This document shows, one piece after another, positions 7,633-15,724 of a stretch of DNA of 64,000 bases (its first letter is position 1; every line of letters begins with the position of its first letter). Source of the stretch: VRUE01 sp963747765 (lineage in GTDB: Bacteria > Actinomycetota > Thermoleophilia > Solirubrobacterales > 70-9); NCBI GenBank assembly GCA_963747765.1, contig CAVVGH010000002.1, positions 1-64,000 of the forward strand, written 5' to 3'. A model generated the notes under the pieces. It saw only the letters and a program-made list of their open reading frames with translations. It ran no database searches and was not told the DNA's origin. A program made the position numbers and the translations under genes.

Positions 7633-7906
7633 ATGGCCAAGCCCAAGAAGGCACCGGCCAAACGCGGGAAACCGCAGCCTCAGTTCCCCTCGCTCAAGGC
7701 GACGCCTGCTGGCCATCTTGGAACGACAGCCGCTCGGCTACGCGGTCGCTCGACAGACGGGTTCGCACCGCCGCTTGAAGGCGCCAGGTCGCCCCTCGTT
7801 CACCTTTGCGTTTCACGACAAAGCGACGATCAAGTCCTCGCTGGTTCGCAGGATCCTTGTCGAGGACGTCGGTTTCAGCGAGGAAGAGGCTCGCAAGCTA
7901 CTCTAA
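7633..7906 (+). pseudogene. hicA: HicA-family mRNA interferase, frameshifted near the N-terminus
   Basis: From 7718 the frame encodes the HicA core: GYAVARQTGSHRRL with the catalytic His of the GSH motif, APGRPSFTFAFHD, and LVRRILVEDVGFSEEEARKLL. The expected first helix (LLAILERQ) is readable just upstream in this frame but has no start codon. The natural start with FPSLKA lies in another frame beginning at ATG 7633. A one-base loss or gain near 7700-7710 explains both. TTG at 7718 could still give a shortened product lacking helix 1. hicB follows after 4 nt. Confidence 0.7.
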
Positions 7907-7910
7907 GCTC

Positions 7911-8111
7911 ATGGACACGATCCGCGTCATCTACCACCACGAGGACGACGCTTGGTGGGCCGAGTCGCCCGATGTCGAGCGCTGGTATGCCGCTGCCGAC
8001 TCTTTCGACGACGTGGTCAAGCTCGCCGAGGAGGGCGTCCGCTTCGCCCTCGAGCGAGACGATGTCGAGCTTGAGCACTTCGTGCCGCTCGGCGATCGAG
8101 TCGCTGCCTAG
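7911..8111 (+). CDS. hicB: HicB-family antitoxin
   Basis: A 66-residue HicB-type protein with a partial RNase H-like fold: IRVIYHHEDDAWWAESPDV (residues 4-22), then a helix with LAEEGVRFALE. It lies 4 nt after hicA, the normal order for this module. It lacks a C-terminal HTH, so any autoregulation would need another DNA-binding surface. Confidence 0.8.
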   Translation: MDTIRVIYHHEDDAWWAESPDVERWYAAADSFDDVVKLAEEGVRFALERDDVELEHFVPLGDRVAA

Positions 8112-8497
8112 CGCCCCAAAGCTTCCCTCCCACGATCTTTCAAGAGCCGCGATAAGCAGTTCTTGTTTGTCCGCCACAGGCAGTTCAGCTGTTTGCAGTT
8201 GCAGTTAGTCGCGAGGAATTCGCGAGGACGAGACAGGACTGTCTCTCACGAGCGAAAACCAAGCACGACAAGGACGCAGGCTGCTGGAGCGCTGAGCTCA
8301 CAAGCAAGCAACTGCGTCCTTTCGTTTCACGGTGTCTGGTTGCGCCGCGCAGTGAGCGAGGCGTCTCCAGCTATCTCCCGCATAGCGGAGCTACGCGGGA
8401 GGCCGAGGACGCAGTCGGGCGTAGGTTTGCAGCCGTGAGAGCAGGCTCCGTAGGAGCAGCTCCTGTATCGCCCGAGAGGATTCAGAGTGACCAGAAG
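8112..8497. other. Intergenic stretch without a gene
   Basis: About 390 bp between hicB and repeat B copy 2. An 18-nt fragment of repeat B lies at 8162-8179. I see no supported coding frame. Confidence 0.45.
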
Positions 8498-8550
8498 AAG
8501 GCTGGGCTTGTTTGTCCGCCACAGAAACCAACAGGGAAAGAGAAGTCCTA
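8498..8550 (+). repeat. Dispersed repeat B, copy 2, left part (split by IS630)
   Basis: Matches 7224-7276 almost base for base and ends exactly at the TA used by the IS630-type element. The continuation of the repeat resumes at 9685. Confidence 0.75.
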
Positions 8551-9627
8551 GTGCACCGTCTCTAAAACGGCTTTACACCGCCCGACCTTCTCGAGAATGG
8601 AGTCGATCGAGGCGGTCCAGACGAATGGCTTGGGATCGTCGTTGTGGACTTTCAGGTAGTCCTCGATCGCGGCGATGAGGTCGGGGACGCTGTGAAACAC
8701 ACCGCGGCGGATTGCCTTGTCGGTGAGCTCTCTGAACCAGCGCTCGACCAGGTTGAGCCACGAACTCGAGGTCGGGGTGAAGTGCAGGTGAAAGCGCGGG
8801 TGCTTCTGTAGCCACGCGTTGACGTTGGCGTGCTTGTGGGTGCGGTAGTTGTCGACGATCAGGTGCAACTCCAGCTCGTCGGGGAACTCGCGATCGAGGC
8901 GGCGCAGGAACTTCAGGAACTCCTGGTGGCGGTGGCGGGGCAGGCACTGCCCGATCACGCTGCCGTCGAGCGTGTTGAGCGCCGCGAACAGGGTGGTGGT
9001 CCCATTGCGCTTGTAGTCATGGGTCATCGTGCCGGCGCGCCCCCGCTTCATCGGCAGGCTCGGCTGGGTGCGATCGAGCGCCTGGATCTGGCTCTTCTCG
9101 TCCACGCACAGCACCAGCGCCTTCTCCGGTGGGTTCAGGTACAGGCCGACCACGTCGGTCAGCTTCTCGGTGAAGCGCGGGTCGTTGGAGAGCTTGAACG
9201 CCCGCACCCGGTGGGGCGCTAGCCCGTGCGCATCCCAGATGCGCTGCACCGTCGCCGGGCTCACACCCTGGGCCTTGGCCATCGAGCGGCAGCTCCAGTG
9301 CGTCTCGCCGGGCGGCGTGGTCTGGGTTGTCGCGATCACGATCTCCTTGACCTTCTGGGCGGAGATCGTGCGCTTGCGCCCGCGACCTTCCTTCACCTCC
9401 GTCAACGCCTGCGGCCCGCCCTTCGCGAAGCGCTCACGCCACATGATCACCGTCGGGCGACTCACACCAAGCGCTCGGGAGATCGCACTGTTGGACTCAC
9501 CGTCGGCGGCCATCAGCACGACCCGTGCCCGCATGGCGATGCTCTGTGGCGTGCCGTGCGCTCTTGCCCAGCGCTCCAGCAGCGCTCGTTGTTCCTCGGA
9601 GACCTCAGCAGGTGTCGCCAGCGCCAC
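8548..9627 (-). CDS. IS630-family DDE transposase
   Basis: A 359-residue transposase. It has an N-terminal helix-turn-helix (SNSAISRALGVSRPTVIMW, about residues 55-73), an HTH_29/winged region, and a DDE domain with D in VLCVDEKSQIQ (about residue 178), D in LIVDNYRTHK and E in WLNLVERWF. The TAG stop is made of the TA target duplication plus a flanking host C:G pair, so the element depends on its insertion site for termination. Full length and uninterrupted. Confidence 0.95.
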   Translation of the reverse strand: MALATPAEVSEEQRALLERWARAHGTPQSIAMRARVVLMAADGESNSAISRALGVSRPTVIMWRERFAKGGPQALTEVKEGRGRKRTISAQKVKEIVIATTQTTPPGETHWSCRSMAKAQGVSPATVQRIWDAHGLAPHRVRAFKLSNDPRFTEKLTDVVGLYLNPPEKALVLCVDEKSQIQALDRTQPSLPMKRGRAGTMTHDYKRNGTTTLFAALNTLDGSVIGQCLPRHRHQEFLKFLRRLDREFPDELELHLIVDNYRTHKHANVNAWLQKHPRFHLHFTPTSSSWLNLVERWFRELTDKAIRRGVFHSVPDLIAAIEDYLKVHNDDPKPFVWTASIDSILEKVGRCKAVLETVH

Positions 9628-9684
9628 GCCTCCGACGCTACAACACCATCCCCTCTATGTCAAGTTATTTTAGAGACACTACAC
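8551..9684 (-). mobile_element. IS630-family insertion sequence with TA target duplication
   Basis: A 1134-bp element flanked by TA at 8549-8550 and 9685-9686. The ends are imperfect inverted repeats of about 27 bp sharing the GTCTCTAAAA core. It interrupts repeat B copy 2: removing the element and one TA restores a sequence like 7268-7297. One transposase gene on the minus strand fills it. Confidence 0.9.
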
Positions 9685-9754
9685 TAGCCCAAAAGGGCAG
9701 GAACAGGGAAAGGAAAGTCCTAGCCCGACAGGGCAGGGAGAAACAGGGAGGGGA

Positions 9755-9804
9755 GATACGCGAGGACTCAAGCGGTGACGGAGCCGTAGGCACCGCCACC
9801 GGCG
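9755..9804 (+). repeat. Dispersed palindromic repeat A, copy 4
   Basis: Core with outer stem GCGGTG/CACCGC and inner stem ACGG/CCGT. Compared with GCGG/CCGC in copies 1 and 3, both sides of the inner stem changed together. It sits just past the 3' end of vapC. Confidence 0.7.
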
Positions 9805-9806
9805 GC

Positions 9807-10208
9807 TCAGGTACGCGACGCCCGCACTGCAACCCCAGGCAGTCCGTCGAATCCGTCCTCATCGGCGCTCACGATTTCTCGCCCACGGGCTCGCGCCGTT
9901 GCGGCGATGATTAGGTCATGGGCTCCGCGTGGCTCTCCGGCGCGCTGCGTATGGGCCAATAGGGCACCGTGTGCCCGCGCTACGTCGAGCTCGTAGGCCT
10001 CGACGCTCACGGCCTTTAACAACGCGGCGAGGAACGCTTCCCGCTTCACTCGGCGCTTCCCGTTGGCCAGTTCGACCCCGACCACGAGCTCGGCCACGCT
10101 GAGCGCTGCGATCGCCACGTCGTCCTCATCGTCAATCAGCTGCGCGAGGCCCCGCCCGTCGCGCTCGGCGTCGACCAGCTCGGTCGTGTCAAGGATCAGT
10201 CGTGCCAA
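9807..10208 (-). CDS. vapC: VapC-type PIN-domain toxin
   Basis: A 133-residue PIN ribonuclease. The acidic residues are recognisable: D in LILDTTELVDAE (residue 7), E in ALSVAELVVGVE (about residue 40), and D in GAHDLIIAATAR (about residue 97) with a further D near IVSADEDGF. The start is TTG at 10208, overlapping the antitoxin gene by 13 nt, the usual toxin-second arrangement. Likely an RNase neutralised by the Phd-type partner. Confidence 0.9.
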   Translation of the reverse strand: MARLILDTTELVDAERDGRGLAQLIDDEDDVAIAALSVAELVVGVELANGKRRVKREAFLAALLKAVSVEAYELDVARAHGALLAHTQRAGEPRGAHDLIIAATARARGREIVSADEDGFDGLPGVAVRASRT

Positions 10209-10447
10209 CGCTCAGGCGCAGGGCCGATTGCCTCGCGCAGCTCGCGCAGCTCCCCGGCCCACTCGACATCGGGCCGGTGGGCGCGCAGGGCCTCCTTCAG
10301 CGCCGCACCGGTTCCGGTGATCGCCGGACCGATCTTCGCCACCGGCCGTCCCCGCCGAAGGACGACGAACGTCTCCCGACCAGACTCGACGCTGTCGAGT
10401 ACGTCGGAGAACTTCCGGGCCGCGTCGGTGGCACTGAGCTGCTTCAT
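10196..10447 (-). CDS. Phd/YefM-type antitoxin
   Basis: An 83-residue antitoxin with the Phd fold at the N-terminus (SATDAARKFSDVLDSVESG, then FVVLRRGRPVAKI) and a disordered toxin-binding C-terminus. ATG at 10447. A -10 box TAATCT lies 6 nt upstream with no Shine-Dalgarno, so it is probably leaderless. A palindrome overlaps the promoter. It is translationally coupled to vapC. Confidence 0.9.
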   Translation of the reverse strand: MKQLSATDAARKFSDVLDSVESGRETFVVLRRGRPVAKIGPAITGTGAALKEALRAHRPDVEWAGELRELREAIGPAPERWHD

Positions 10448-10468
10448 GCAATCAGATTATCAGATTGC
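10448..10468 (-). promoter_or_regulatory. Promoter -10 and palindromic operator of the Phd/VapC pair
   Basis: GCAATC and GATTGC form inverted arms that enclose the -10 box TAATCT of the antitoxin gene. This is the expected position for conditional autorepression by the Phd-VapC complex. Confidence 0.5.
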
Positions 10469-10513
10469 GAGCGACGCAGACGGAGTCCAATCCACCAGCT
10501 CTCCTAGCAGCCA

Positions 10514-10710
10514 AGTCGGACCAGATCTGTCCGACGGCGGATCTACCTTGGTTTGCGGGAAGGCAGCCAGCAACCTCGTCGGATCCAGACACGGCGAGGC
10601 ACTTGCTGTGCCACGCACGTCCTTTCCCGAAGCGCCAAACCCATCGCTTCTCCCTCCGACGCGGCACACAAAAAGGGACGAATCGACCTCGAGATTCGTC
10701 TCCCCTTCAA
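10514..10710 (+). promoter_or_regulatory. Conserved leader of replication-relaxation gene, copy 2
   Basis: Near-identical to 2871-3067, including the stem-loop GGGACGAATC / GATTCGTCTCCC just before the leader ORF. The duplication begins at AGTCGGA, right beside the Phd promoter region. Confidence 0.7.
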
Positions 10711-10779
10711 ATGAAGGCAGCCGCACTTCCCTTCCCGGCGCAAGACCCAACTCGGCCGATTCACCTCTTCGTCAAATGA
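10711..10779 (+). CDS. 22-residue leader ORF of the second replication-relaxation gene
   Basis: A 22-codon frame (MKAAALPFPAQDPTRPI... ending LFVK) whose TGA overlaps the ATG at 10776. It has the same 65-bp spacing as in copy 1, but only one leader unit is present here. Confidence 0.5.
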   Translation: MKAAALPFPAQDPTRPIHLFVK

Positions 10780-11444
10780 AGGCAGACGCGCTTTCTGTCC
10801 CCGCCGAGAGCCCCAGTCGGGCGATTGTCGACTTCATCGGCCGCCACGGCGTCGTCACCATCAACCACGTCATCGAAGCCCTTGGCCTCAGCCGTCGCAG
10901 TGCCTACCGCCACACCGCCGCCTGCCTTGACGACCGTCTCCTCGAGCGTCGCGAGCTTCTCGCCTACGAACCAAGCCTCCTCTCGGCGACGAGCCGCGGC
11001 CTGCGCTATGCAGGCCTGCCACTCAAGCCCGCCAAGGTCTCACTCAGCTCTGTGGACCATCGCCTCCGCTCTGCTTCCCTGGCCCAGCTCCTCTCAACCG
11101 AGTTCTCCCCCGACCAGATCCTCTCCGAGCGCCAGCTGATCTATGCGGAGCGCCTCGCCGACGAGCCCCTCTTCAGGGCACGACTCCCAAACGATCGCCT
11201 TCACCGCCCCGACCTCGCGATCCAAACCCCAACCCAGACGATCGCCGTCGAGCTCGAGCTCTCCGCCAAGAGCCCCAAGCGCCTGGCCACCATCATCGGA
11301 GCCTGGGCCAGCTCGACCCACATCTCAGAGGTCCGCTACTACGTCGAGCCTGGCGTTCCCCGCCGTGCCGTCGAACGCACCGTCTCCAGCACAGGTGCCT
11401 CCGATCGCATCCAACTCTTCGACGCTCCGCCCGGCAACCCCTGA
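10776..11444 (+). CDS. Replication-relaxation-like family protein (copy 2)
   Basis: A 222-residue protein very close to the gene at 3198 (same winged helix VTINHVIEALGLSRRSAYRH and AVELELSAKS core). It differs mainly in the last third (ATIIGAWASSTHISEVRYY). ATG at 10776 is coupled to the leader ORF. The high similarity and shared leader mark a recent duplication. A DNA-binding role linked to replication or mobilisation is likely from the family. Confidence 0.75.
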   Translation: MKADALSVPAESPSRAIVDFIGRHGVVTINHVIEALGLSRRSAYRHTAACLDDRLLERRELLAYEPSLLSATSRGLRYAGLPLKPAKVSLSSVDHRLRSASLAQLLSTEFSPDQILSERQLIYAERLADEPLFRARLPNDRLHRPDLAIQTPTQTIAVELELSAKSPKRLATIIGAWASSTHISEVRYYVEPGVPRRAVERTVSSTGASDRIQLFDAPPGNP

Positions 11445-11583
11445 CCCGTCAGTGTCAGCCTGCTGGGGGCATCGCATCAAGTGAATGGGCTGCTTGAGTC
11501 AGTAGCTCTTCGGTGAGGCCACGCCAGCGGACCGCGACCCTTGGACCAACAACCTTGGTCGATCTTTATCGATTCCAGGCAAG

Positions 11584-11613
11584 TTGACGCCTGTCAACTG
11601 CCGTAGCTACACT
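11584..11613 (+). promoter_or_regulatory. Sigma-70-type promoter
   Basis: TTGACG (11584-11589), an 18-nt spacer, and TACACT (11608-11613). It is followed within about 40 bp by a terminator-like hairpin and not by a gene, so it probably drives a short RNA. Confidence 0.5.
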
Positions 11614-11619
11614 GTCATA

Positions 11620-11685
11620 CATTCCCCCAGTTCGCTTCGGCGGCTGGGATGCGGAGCCGCCTTCGGGCGGCTCTTGCGCTTTCTG
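11620..11685 (+). ncRNA. Candidate short RNA between promoter and terminator
   Basis: After the promoter at 11584-11613 the sequence can form CCCAG/CTGGG (about 11626-11646) and then GAGCCGCC-ttcg-GGCGGCTC (11654-11673), followed by a T-rich stretch. That makes an RNA of about 60-65 nt with no start codon of note. It sits at the junction of the accessory island and the chromosome-like region. Confidence 0.4.
11654..11673 (+). terminator. Hairpin terminator
   Basis: GAGCCGCC and GGCGGCTC close a TTCG tetraloop, followed by ttgcgctttct. It may end the candidate short RNA and/or the gene at 10776. Confidence 0.55.
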
Positions 11686-11692
11686 GGGACGC

Positions 11693-11950
11693 TTACCAGC
11701 CTTTCGGCTCGTGGATCACGCCGTCCGCGTCCTTGAGCATTGGCCGCAGCTGGGAAGCCGCCAGAGCCGCGGGCCGGATCGGCTTGTAGAACGAGCCCTT
11801 GGGCAGTTCCCTCGGCGACAGCGCCCAGCTTCGGTTCTTGTGGGGGTTGAGAACCCCGAACGGCGCACCCAGGTCACCCCGGACGAACTCGACCGGCGTC
11901 TTCATCGAGCGGTAGCCGGGGTGGCCGCCGCCGACGCGGGTCGTCTTCAT
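11693..11950 (-). CDS. Hypothetical protein, possible gene fragment
   Basis: From ATG 11950 the frame encodes 85 residues with protein-like, non-biased composition (GGGHPGYRSMKTPVEFVRGD, LGAPFGVLNPHKNRSWALSP, KDADGVIHEPKGW). The frame stays open upstream and could start at 12031, but that would overlap the divergent GH64-like gene. I do not recognise the family. It may be the end of a larger gene truncated at this junction. Confidence 0.4.
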   Translation of the reverse strand: MKTTRVGGGHPGYRSMKTPVEFVRGDLGAPFGVLNPHKNRSWALSPRELPKGSFYKPIRPAALAASQLRPMLKDADGVIHEPKGW

Positions 11951-12029
11951 CCGCCACGAAGCGGCGAGGTCGGCGAAGCCTGGAGATTCGGCAGCTAAAG
12001 ACAAGGCGCCCGCTTGTCGATGGAGCTTC

Positions 12030-13598
12030 ATGCCTGTTAAGCGCCTCGCCCTGTCGCTGGTTGCGCTCGCATTGCTCGCCGTACCGGCGACCGCTGCCGC
12101 ACTTGAATTTGAAGTCGTCAATGAGAGCGGAAAAAACGATGTCTACGTGACGGTCCACGGCGGCGGCTATGACGTCGAAGGCGCGGCCGAGGACGAAGCG
12201 AAGCTGCTCAGCGCCGATCCGGGAGAACCGCTCGACCTGACCGTCAATAAGCTGATCTCAGGTCGCGTCTACGTTTCCTTTGGCGCGCCCGTGGTCGAAG
12301 GGGTGACCTTCGCCTCGCCGACCCGGTTCGACTGGGCCGAGCTGACCGTGACCCCGGCTGCCGCGGACACCGCCAACCTGACCGCTGTGGACCAGTTTGC
12401 GATCGCGATGCGCATGGAGGCCCTGAACGGTTCCGGCGAGACTCTGGAAACGCTGGGCGAGGCCAACGCCAACACGATCTGGAACGCACTGCAGCAGGTT
12501 CCCGGTGGCCCGCAGGCGACAATTAGGGACGGCAGCGAAATCCTGCGGGTGCTCTCGCCGGTTCACAGTACGGCCTACCCACTCCTGAGCGAGTACGTGA
12601 AGTCGCTCGTGGGCCAGACGCTGACTTTGCACACCGCTCTGTACCAGACTCCGGAAGGTGTCTCCGAATACAGCGGCGTTGTCGCTGCCGACGGCTCGAT
12701 TACCCTGCACGGGACTTACACCTCCTCGGCGCCGCTAGCCGAACCCCCGCCACCGACGATCACGATTCCGGCGAGCCAGCTGTTCGCCGAAATCTACGCG
12801 CCGACCACTGAACACAACAACTTCGAAGCGGCGATCAAACGTGATCTGCTGGCGGCCTTCAGTTCCGGTTTCTGGGGAGGCAGGTACGGCAACGACGCGC
12901 TGTCCTTCTGCACCAACCCGGAATCCAAACTGGGCCGGCCGTTCTGCCAGAAATTCAACCAGCCCGGTTTCGGCGACGCCCGCGTCAGCCTCTTGCCCTT
13001 TGCGACCTGCAACCAGTATGCGGCGGTGATAAACCAGTACAGCGACTCCTACGGCAGCGCCTACAGCGATGCCGCCAAGAACGTCTCGGTCAGCCTCAAC
13101 CAGGCCAATACAAAAACGTTGAGGCTGACGATCCTTCCCGATTCCGGCAGCGCCCAGCCGGTGCATTCGGGCAACCCGAACTGCGGTGCGGCCGGGCCCG
13201 TCGTCCCCGCCCCCGCAGGCGGGGAGGCGCCTACGCCCACCGCGTTGGATGCCGGCGCGGCCGTAAAGGTTCTGAGGCTTTTCAAGAAGGGCTGGGTCAA
13301 GGGCCGGCGGGCACGGGTCGGCCGGGTCCTCTGCGCTGGGCCCTGCGGCCGCGTCAAGCTGATCGCCAAGAAGGGCCGCAAGGTCATTGGCCGCGCTCGC
13401 TACTCGCTCAAGGGAGCCAAAGGGTCGCTGACGCTTCGCCTCACCAAGCCCGGCAAGCGGCTGCTGTCCCACAAACGCCGGCTGAAAGTGAAGGTGGCCG
13501 CTTGGGTGAGCCCGCCGAGTGGCAGCACCGTGCACCGCGGTCGGACGATGTCGCTGATCAAGAAGGCGCCGCGCACGCAGCACCATCGGCATTCTTGA
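12030..13598 (+). CDS. Secreted GH64-like (beta-1,3-glucanase-like) protein
   Basis: A 522-residue protein with a signal peptide (VKRLALSLVALALLAVPATAAA, cleavage near residue 24). Residues 25-380 resemble the GH64/thaumatin-like glucanase fold: an opening FEVVNESGKNDVYVTVHG, the segment LTAVDQFAIAMRM, a central EYVKSLVGQTLTLHT and Cys-containing SFCTNPESK / RPFCQKFN. The C-terminus (residues 420-510) is a basic Ig-like strand repeat (GRVKLIAKKGRKVIGRARY) often seen in this lineage. Predicted to be exported and to bind or cut beta-1,3-glucan; catalytic acids were not assigned. Confidence 0.75.
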   Translation: MPVKRLALSLVALALLAVPATAAALEFEVVNESGKNDVYVTVHGGGYDVEGAAEDEAKLLSADPGEPLDLTVNKLISGRVYVSFGAPVVEGVTFASPTRFDWAELTVTPAAADTANLTAVDQFAIAMRMEALNGSGETLETLGEANANTIWNALQQVPGGPQATIRDGSEILRVLSPVHSTAYPLLSEYVKSLVGQTLTLHTALYQTPEGVSEYSGVVAADGSITLHGTYTSSAPLAEPPPPTITIPASQLFAEIYAPTTEHNNFEAAIKRDLLAAFSSGFWGGRYGNDALSFCTNPESKLGRPFCQKFNQPGFGDARVSLLPFATCNQYAAVINQYSDSYGSAYSDAAKNVSVSLNQANTKTLRLTILPDSGSAQPVHSGNPNCGAAGPVVPAPAGGEAPTPTALDAGAAVKVLRLFKKGWVKGRRARVGRVLCAGPCGRVKLIAKKGRKVIGRARYSLKGAKGSLTLRLTKPGKRLLSHKRRLKVKVAAWVSPPSGSTVHRGRTMSLIKKAPRTQHHRHS

Positions 13599-13782
13599 GC
13601 GGGGCGATCAGAAGTGGGCACCAACGCTTCTTCACCACCCTTGGCGATCCGATCGAGGATCCCGCGAGTCCACCGCAGCCAAGCGAGGCACCCGACATCG
13701 AGCGCGTGGCGCAGATCGCTCACCAGTGTGGGATTGACCTCCTGCCGCAGCCTGACAAGCACGAGCGGGCGCACAGGCGCCG

Positions 13783-14781
13783 CTACCCGTCAAAGAGTCC
13801 CGCCGTCCGTTGGGGAACAGCGGGCCACTGCAGGTCCACGGCCCGGGCAAAAGGTCGGCGTGACTGGAAGAGGAAGGCGTGGGCGCCGGGGAAGATCCTC
13901 AACGAGGCGTTCGGCACGCGGGCGGCGATCCTGCGGAGGTTCACCGCCGGGGTAACCGGGTCCTCCGCTCCAGCTGTGACAAGGGTTGGCGCTTCGATCT
14001 TCGCCAGCTGGCGGTAGTTGCGGTTGCTGCGCAGCCAGGGGTCCTCGGCGGCGATCTGGGCGTGGACCGTTGCCGCTGGGACCTCGAAATCGTTGGGAAT
14101 CTCACCCCGTTGGCTGGCTCGCTCGAGGCGGCGGAGAAACTGACGGCCTTCCCACAGACGCCCCGGCGGGTAGAGCTCGCTGAGGATGTCGTCGAGCGCC
14201 GGGTGGGGTTCGCTGTCGATCGCCTGTGCCTGTTCTGAACCCAGCACGGTACGGCCGCCACCGGGATTGGTCCCGGCAAGCACGAGGTGCGCCACGCGCT
14301 GTGGGTTATCGATCGCCACGCGTTGGGCCACAAAGCCGCCCATGGACCAGCCAAGGACGTCGACGCGCTGCAGGCCGATCGCATCCATCAGGCCGATCGT
14401 GGCACGGGCAAGCGACTCAAAGGACCCGCCATGCCATCGCCCCGACATCCCCACACCTGGATAGTCGAAGAGAATCAGACGATGGTTGCGCGCCAGCAGG
14501 CGCAGCAGGGCTGGGTCCCATTCGGACATCGTCGAGCCGGTGCCCGTGAGCATGACGAGCGCCGGCCCGCGCCCACGTTCGTACCAGGCAATCCGAGTGT
14601 GGGGGAGCGAGGCAACCTGGACCTTCGCCCTGAACGAGGCTTGCGGAGCCTGCCCGCATCCCACGAACAGCGTCGCCGCCAGGCCGGCGCAAATCCACAG
14701 GCGGAACCACGCCAGTTGGGCTAGGCGCCAAGCCAGACCGGCACCCCGACACGACCTCGCTTGAATGTCGATCGTCACCAC
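13783..14781 (-). CDS. Alpha/beta hydrolase lipoprotein
   Basis: A 332-residue protein with a lipobox-like LFVGCGQ (about residues 38-44) after a hydrophobic segment, so probably a membrane-anchored exported enzyme. The hydrolase fold is clear: LTGTGSTMSEWDP (oxyanion region), the nucleophile elbow GWSMGG (Ser about 146), the acid in AGAEDPVTP and the late His in PGAHAFLF. Substrate unknown; esterase or haloperoxidase-like. The start is GTG at 14781. Confidence 0.85.
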   Translation of the reverse strand: MVTIDIQARSCRGAGLAWRLAQLAWFRLWICAGLAATLFVGCGQAPQASFRAKVQVASLPHTRIAWYERGRGPALVMLTGTGSTMSEWDPALLRLLARNHRLILFDYPGVGMSGRWHGGSFESLARATIGLMDAIGLQRVDVLGWSMGGFVAQRVAIDNPQRVAHLVLAGTNPGGGRTVLGSEQAQAIDSEPHPALDDILSELYPPGRLWEGRQFLRRLERASQRGEIPNDFEVPAATVHAQIAAEDPWLRSNRNYRQLAKIEAPTLVTAGAEDPVTPAVNLRRIAARVPNASLRIFPGAHAFLFQSRRPFARAVDLQWPAVPQRTAGLFDG

Positions 14782-14855
14782 TCGTCCCTAAAACAAAAGT
14801 CCATATCAGTACTCAGAAATTACAGTTTCCAGGCACCCTTGACGAGCCGCAAGCA

Positions 14856-15251
14856 GTGCCAACCAATGGTGACTTTCCGTGGGAGAGGGATGAGAACCGC
14901 AAGCGTCCTCCGCGCCGCTTCGCCCCCGAACACGAGAAGCCGCCACCCGTCGCATCGCCAACCCCGCGGAAGCGCAGCCCCCGAAGGAGGAGGGGCGGAA
15001 GACAGTGGGCTCGAACGCTGCGCTCAGGGCTTGTCTGGTGCGCCCTGATCGTGGGCTTCGCTGCCTTCAAACTCACTGCTCATGGAGGCGTTGGGACTGG
15101 TGCCCCGCACAGCACGAAACCGGGTTCGTACATCGCAGTTCCCAGTCCCTGGCGTTGGCGGTGGGTGCGCGTTGAGAATCCTCCGCCGGGATCGCCGGCC
15201 TACGTTCGTCAGCGCTACCGGACGATTCACTACGTGAGCCCAACGCCATAG
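14856..15251 (+). CDS. Hypothetical membrane-anchored basic protein
   Basis: A 131-residue frame starting at GTG with a highly basic Pro/Arg-rich first 50 residues, one membrane segment (GLVWCALIVGFAAFKLTA, about residues 58-75) and a Pro/Trp-rich tail. No family recognised. Support is limited to one hydrophobic segment in a plausible frame. Confidence 0.35.
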   Translation: MPTNGDFPWERDENRKRPPRRFAPEHEKPPPVASPTPRKRSPRRRRGGRQWARTLRSGLVWCALIVGFAAFKLTAHGGVGTGAPHSTKPGSYIAVPSPWRWRWVRVENPPPGSPAYVRQRYRTIHYVSPTP

Positions 15252-15724
15252 GCGGTGGCCTCTCCGGGATTGCACCCGAGTCGTCTGTTCCTCGGTCCGC
15301 CAGCGCCCCACGAATCCCCCGGCGCAGGCCCAAGGTCGCCCGGTCTGCGGGCATCCAGCCAAGCACCAGGTCCTACGTGCTCGGACCTTGACTTCGCCTC
15401 GCCGAGTAGCGCCCAGTCTCGAGGCTGAGGCTCAGCGCTCGACGCCGCTACGACCGTATTGGTCGGGAATCGACCCCCACCCCCAGATCGCAACCGGATC
15501 GCGCCGTACTCCTCAAGCGGCTCGACCTTCTCAGGCTCGACCGTGCACCGATGACTCCAGGCGTCGCCGAAGTCGACCGCGTACTCGAAAGCATTGCCCG
15601 ACTTGACCTCTTTAGTCACCTTGAGTTTGCTCTCGTCGAGCCATTCGTTGGGGAAATCCGGGTCGACAACAACCTCTAAGCAGTCCCCTCCCGCACCTCG
15701 CTGCGTCTTGTCTGTAGCGGGCAT
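15230..15724 (-). pseudogene. Partial pRiA4b ORF-3-like gene
   Basis: The first half matches the plasmid pRiA4b ORF-3-like family, with the characteristic YAVDFGDAWSHRCTVE following a strand EVKSGNAFEY. After about residue 75 the sequence turns into low-complexity, out-of-family residues, and the start lacks the normal N-terminal strand. It is most likely a broken remnant of a plasmid- or transposon-associated gene. Confidence 0.5.

Noticed and set aside
13502..14017. Overlapping plus-strand frames after the GH64-like gene
   Set aside because: They overlap the 3' end of the convergent hydrolase gene and show no domain or start signal.
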